From an uncultured bacterium (lineage in GTDB: Bacteria; Patescibacteriota; Saccharimonadia; Saccharimonadales; Saccharimonadaceae), in contig CALAKV010000038.1 in NCBI GenBank assembly GCA_937922985.1, positions 16,995 through 80,994 of the forward strand: a DNA stretch of 64,000 nt, read 5' to 3'. A program made the translations under genes and the position numbers. The notes beneath the pieces were generated by a model. The model did no database searches, was not told where the DNA came from, and worked only from the letters and a program-made list of their open reading frames with translations. This document shows, piece after piece, positions 61,358 to 64,000 of the stretch; within the stretch, counting starts at the first letter, position 1, and each line of letters begins with the position of its first letter.

Positions 61358-62551
61358 TTAGTGACGTTCGTGTCTTCCTTTATAGCGTTTCTTAGTCAAA
61401 CCTAAACTAGAAAGGAGTCCTACACCTAGGAATCCTAGGCTAGAAACGGCTTCGCCAGTATTTGGGAGTTTGTTTTTAGTAGTTTCATTGGATTTATTAA
61501 TTTCAGATTGCTTGGTTGTATCCCTGTTATTATCCCCTTGATTTGAACTATTTTGTTTTTTACCATTGTCGGATGGAGTTGAATCGTTACCGTTTTTAGC
61601 AGGATTTTGATTATCTGTTGGATTTTCAGACTTACCATTTCCATTGTCGCTAGGTTTGTTATCGCTCGGATTGAGTTTGTTACCTTGGTTGCTGTTATTG
61701 CCATTGTCATTGTCGCTTGGATTTGGCTTTGGCTGCGGAGTTGGCTCAGGCGTTGGTTTAGGGTCTGGAGTTGGCGTAGGTGTCGGTGCTGGTTTTTCCG
61801 GATCCTTGCCTGGGTTTTCACCTGGGTTTGGTTTTTCCGGATCAGCTGGCTTTTTGGTTTTTTTCTTGTATATAAGGTCAATTCCTTGATTTTTATCGCC
61901 ATACTTTAAGTTGTACGGCAACTCAACATCGGTGCCCGTAGCACCGTTATCGATTGAAGCTTCCTGGAACTCATATCCAGGGAAATCTTTTTTCTGGACT
62001 GTATAGGTCTCACCTGGTGAAACTTCTACAGTCTCAGTTCCAAGAGAAGTCACTCCTCCTCCCGCTCTGAGAGTCCAGTAATTAATATTAAATTTCTGGG
62101 TTTGAGCTGGGGTTGGCGTTGGCGTTGGGTTTTCTGGTTGCCCAGGGTTTTGGCCTTGGTTTTGACCTGGGTTCTCAGGTTCATAATAGAACGCCAAAGA
62201 CTGATCCTCTGGCATCCCTTGGAAAGACATATATTTAATAGTATATGTCTTTGTGTAAAATTCGCGAACTTGGCCACCATCATAATGAGCGCCCATCACG
62301 AATTTATACCCTGCTATTGAAGGTGCTTCAGCCGTATAGCTTTCACCTTCTTTTAAATCAATTTGCCATTCTTTTACGGGATTTGGACTATTAACCCCGT
62401 AAAAGATTCCTACTCTCACTTTAGAAACAGCAGGAGCTACGGTTTCAGTAGGAGCTACGGTTTCAGCAGAAACTGTCATTGAAACGGTAGTAGTTGCTCC
62501 CAGAACAGCTACTGAAAGTAATACAATTCCGTATTTAGCAATATTTTTCAT
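61358..62551 (-). CDS. LPXTG wall-anchored surface protein with MucBP-like domains (phase-variable candidate)
   Basis: The ATG at 62549-62551 has GGAGG 8 nt upstream; an open frame to 62680 runs through the invertible leader and is not used. The 397-residue protein has a signal peptide (cleavage about VSAETVA), two MucBP/repeat-like beta domains (about 45-125 and 160-230; each ends near a YYEPE / YKKK segment), a Pro/Asn/Gly/Asp-rich wall-spanning stretch (PTPTP, PSDNDNGN), LPNTG, a hydrophobic helix and KKRYKGRHERH. It looks like streptococcal-type adhesins. It lacks the host TTCGAA word. Its leader contains an invertible terminator, so expression probably switches ON/OFF. Confidence 0.85.
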   Translation of the reverse strand: MKNIAKYGIVLLSVAVLGATTTVSMTVSAETVAPTETVAPAVSKVRVGIFYGVNSPNPVKEWQIDLKEGESYTAEAPSIAGYKFVMGAHYDGGQVREFYTKTYTIKYMSFQGMPEDQSLAFYYEPENPGQNQGQNPGQPENPTPTPTPAQTQKFNINYWTLRAGGGVTSLGTETVEVSPGETYTVQKKDFPGYEFQEASIDNGATGTDVELPYNLKYGDKNQGIDLIYKKKTKKPADPEKPNPGENPGKDPEKPAPTPTPTPDPKPTPEPTPQPKPNPSDNDNGNNSNQGNKLNPSDNKPSDNGNGKSENPTDNQNPAKNGNDSTPSDNGKKQNSSNQGDNNRDTTKQSEINKSNETTKNKLPNTGEAVSSLGFLGVGLLSSLGLTKKRYKGRHERH

Positions 62552-62631
62552 TTGTTTTTCCTCCGTTTTTTGTTTTTGAAAGCCTAAACTTTTTCTCCCC
62601 AAATAACCTCTGCTACAAGGCATTTGGTAGA

Positions 62632-62657
62632 TTCTAATGGACGAACGTTTGTTAGAA
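62632..62657. repeat. Serine-invertase site 1 (26-bp dyad, central AA)
   Basis: Two 12-bp half-sites of form TTCTANNNRACG face each other around a 2-bp core that reads AA on the plus strand. The outer TTCTA..TAGAA and inner ACG..CGT are shared with site 2. The 12 + 2 + 12 layout is that of Hin/Gin-type invertases. Confidence 0.75.
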
Positions 62658-62686
62658 TTCTCAAAGATTGAAAAATTCATTTTCCG

Positions 62687-62741
62687 AATGCTGGTTTCAT
62701 CAGGTTTTGTGCCTTTTTGAAGCTAGCATTTTTTGTTTTTT
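62687..62741 (+). terminator. Invertible intrinsic terminator (plus-directed in this orientation)
   Basis: A 13-pair stem (AATGCTGGTTTCA at 62687-62699 with TGAAGCTAGCATT at 62718-62730, two G-U) holds a further AGG/CCT stem and a TTTTGTG loop. It is followed by TTTTGTTTTTT. No plus-strand gene lies upstream to be terminated. It would work on the LPXTG gene only after inversion. On the minus strand the G-U pairs become mismatches and no T-run follows the stem. Confidence 0.75.
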
Positions 62742-62746
62742 AAGCG

Positions 62747-62772
62747 TTCTATTTGACGTTCGTCTGCTAGAA
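62747..62772. repeat. Serine-invertase site 2 (26-bp dyad, central TT)
   Basis: Same dyad as site 1, with half-sites TTCTATTTGACG and TTCTAGCAGACG. The core reads TT on the plus strand, so the two sites are in inverted orientation, separated by 89 bp. Confidence 0.75.
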
Positions 62773-62787
62773 TGTTTTGACAGTCTT

Positions 62788-62815
62788 ATTCTACCATTTT
62801 ATCTCATAAATGCAA
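62788..62815 (-). promoter_or_regulatory. Promoter of the LPXTG gene, outside the invertible segment
   Basis: On the minus strand, TTGCAT (62810-62815), a 16-nt spacer and TAGAAT (62788-62793) predict a start near 62781. The transcript leader of about 230 nt would then cross site 2, the invertible segment and site 1. It lies just after the recombinase stop codon. Confidence 0.6.
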
Positions 62816-62819
62816 GCAC

Positions 62820-63464
62820 TTAGAGGGTGTTTTTTGATTTTGTTTTTATATTATTGCGCTTTAAGATATTATAAAGGGTGGCCGTGGATATGTTGGAAGT
62901 TTGAGAAATCTCTTTAATCGTTAGATTTGACTGTTGATAAAGTTGGATAACTTCTTTTTCCTTAGTTTTAGAAATTCCTTTATTGCCCAATTTGACACCT
63001 CGTTCCTTAGCTTTACGTAAACCGTCTTTGGTTCTGGAGCGTATAGCTTCTAGTTCCATCTCTGCGACGTATCCTAGAATAACAACCAGTAATTTGCCAG
63101 TTAGCGAGTCTGTCGCAATATTTTCTTTTAGGCTGATTAATTGAATATCATGAATAGTTAGGTCGTCCAATATATTTACTAGAGTAAACATTTTTCTAGT
63201 TAGTCTATCTAACTTATAAACGACTAGCGAGACTTGTTTGTTGATTTGCTTAAGTTCTTTAGCTAGTTTCAAGGCCTTAAGTAACTGAACCCTGTTATCT
63301 TGAGATCCTGATTCTTTTTCGATAAAAAGTATATCACAAGACTTCAGAGCTTCTTTCTGAACTTCTAGACCTAACTCTTGGCGGTTGTCCGTGGAGCTGA
63401 CACGAGCATAGCCGATTTTGATTTCCTGTAGATCCTTGAATTTATTGATGCAGTATTTGGTCAC
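62820..63464 (-). CDS. Serine recombinase (resolvase/invertase, Pin/Hin class)
   Basis: The 214-residue recombinase has the N-terminal catalytic domain with nucleophilic Ser in IGYARVSSTDNRQ, Arg/Asp in VVYKLDRLTRKM, and SLTGKLLVVILGYVAEMELEAIRSRTKDGL leading to the E-helix. A C-terminal helix-turn-helix (about 165-205) has the pattern LTIKEISQTSNISTATLYNIL. Full length for the small serine recombinases. GTG start with AAGGAG 6 nt upstream and a TTGTTA-18-TACAAT promoter. It borders the inverted 26-bp sites and is the likely enzyme for them. Confidence 0.92.
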   Translation of the reverse strand: MTKYCINKFKDLQEIKIGYARVSSTDNRQELGLEVQKEALKSCDILFIEKESGSQDNRVQLLKALKLAKELKQINKQVSLVVYKLDRLTRKMFTLVNILDDLTIHDIQLISLKENIATDSLTGKLLVVILGYVAEMELEAIRSRTKDGLRKAKERGVKLGNKGISKTKEKEVIQLYQQSNLTIKEISQTSNISTATLYNILKRNNIKTKSKNTL

Positions 63465-63473
63465 GATTATCTC

Positions 63474-63525
63474 CTTGTTTAACTTGGCCTTGCCATTGTA
63501 GCAGAGGTAGGTTCAGTTTAACAAG
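63474..63525. repeat. Inverted repeat flanking the recombinase promoter
   Basis: CTTGTTTAAC (63474-63483) and GTTTAACAAG (63516-63525) are inverted copies with 9 of 10 matches. They enclose the -10 region and part of the leader, which could make an autoregulatory operator. Confidence 0.45.
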
Positions 63526-63608
63526 AATTTAGGGGAAAGAAAAAGTACAAATAAGAGTTTGATTGATTATTTTTTAGGAATTTGTCAATAATTTATAGGC
63601 TATTTTTT

Positions 63609-64000
63609 TCAGTTGATTTGGATATTATTTCTCTTTAGAACGCTGTAAATAGTTGTGATAGAGATATTGAGCTGACTAGCAATTCTGAGTTTTACGTCTT
63701 TTGTGCGTTCAGAAATGACTTGAAGCTCCCAATCCGCCACATAGCCCAGTATTAAGCAAAATAATTTACCAGTTAAAGAATCTGTCTCAATATTTTCATG
63801 AAGAGATTGAAGGCGAATACCATGATTGTTTAAATCTTCAATAATAGCCAAGAGGTGAAACATTTTTCTGGTTAATCGGTCTAACTTATAGACAATAAAA
63901 CTGGTTTTGATACCTTGATCGGCACAAGTTTTTGCAAAAATTAGAGCTTTTTGCAATTGTAGCCGTTCTTGTTTACCACCCGAATCTTTTTCGATATAGA
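63609..64000 (-). CDS. Second serine recombinase, 5' part outside window, DNA-binding linker deleted
   Basis: The frame runs off the window edge (IEKDSGGKQERLQ is still in frame upstream), so the N-terminal catalytic Ser is not visible. VYKLDRLTRKM, SLTGKLFCLILGYVADWELQ and SERTKD align with the neighbouring recombinase. After RTKD the protein jumps to LRIASQLNISITTIYSVLKRNNI: about 35 residues of linker and first helix-turn-helix helix are missing compared with the neighbour. It may be defective or have altered site choice. The 63465-63608 gap holds the neighbour's promoter. Confidence 0.85.
   Translation of the reverse strand, partial: YIEKDSGGKQERLQLQKALIFAKTCADQGIKTSFIVYKLDRLTRKMFHLLAIIEDLNNHGIRLQSLHENIETDSLTGKLFCLILGYVADWELQVISERTKDVKLRIASQLNISITTIYSVLKRNNIQIN

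Noticed and set aside
62688..62710. CUGAUGA-like string on the minus strand, resembling a hammerhead ribozyme core
   Set aside because: The flanking stems and the GAAA and cleavage-site elements are absent; the bases are explained by the invertible terminator hairpin.
1..64000. CRISPR arrays, rRNA genes, tmRNA, RNase P RNA or SRP RNA
   Set aside because: No regularly spaced direct repeats and none of the conserved core sequences of these RNAs were seen on either strand.

Overview
The window looks like part of a Patescibacteria (CPR) chromosome, most likely Candidatus Saccharibacteria (TM7). It is AT-rich, with short intergenic gaps and many overlapping genes on the minus strand. It carries a full type IV pilus assembly cluster without an outer-membrane secretin. 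Several proteins are trimmed or unusual: ThrRS without TGS, MurE without its first domain, TruB without PUA, and DnaG without zinc ligands. It also has a stand-alone glucose-6-phosphate dehydrogenase, a VirB2-like protein, FemAB-like and Mur enzymes, and LPXTG-type surface proteins. UGA, UAG and UAA all end genes, so the recoded SR1/Gracilibacteria groups do not fit. All taxonomy here is inference from gene content.

Layout. 1-2.7 kb: miaA, thrS and tRNA-Val. 2.8-5.8 kb: an EcoRI-type adenine methyltransferase with a DUF262-HNH nuclease (a probable restriction-modification or defence pair), followed by about 790 bp without genes that is rich in inverted repeats and contains a promoter-hairpins-terminator unit that looks like a structured small RNA. 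5.8-11.4 kb: a membrane glycosyltransferase, a parvulin-like foldase, a bPH2 membrane protein, ndk, xerD and three tRNAs. 11.4-21.7 kb: the pilus cluster pilM-N-O-(small membrane protein)-B-T-C-D-pilins, in which pilM has an in-frame amber codon near its start. 21.8-38.5 kb: housekeeping genes (ychF, tlyA, efp, rpsR-ssb-rpsF, ftsK, holA, fpg, rpoD, dnaG, orn, truB and several unknowns). 38.7-48.3 kb: rpsT, two tandem paralogous unknowns, tsaD, femX-like, valS, small unknowns and rpsO-pnp. 48.4-58.7 kb: a broken transglutaminase-like gene, a VirB2-like pilin, a MacB-type ABC exporter, rlmH, two small genes with long folded leaders, zwf-HIT, tRNA-Leu, tRNA-Ser and murE.

58.7-64 kb is a surface/accessory region: a large repeat/coiled-coil wall protein, then an LPXTG protein and two serine recombinases that look acquired from a Firmicute-like source. 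The word TTCGAA, very common in the rest of the window, is absent from about 61.16 kb to the end.

The most striking find is upstream of the LPXTG gene. Two 26-bp dyad sites of serine-invertase architecture (12 + 2 + 12) lie in inverted orientation around an 89-bp segment that holds a strong one-directional terminator. A promoter sits just outside. A serine recombinase gene lies immediately beyond. This reads as a terminator-flipping phase switch for a surface protein, shown here in the predicted ON orientation.

A second genome-scale signal is the heavy over-representation of TTCGAA in all reading frames and between genes, which codon preference alone does not explain. Many genes also have a -10 box only 6-9 nt before the start codon, pointing to leaderless mRNAs.
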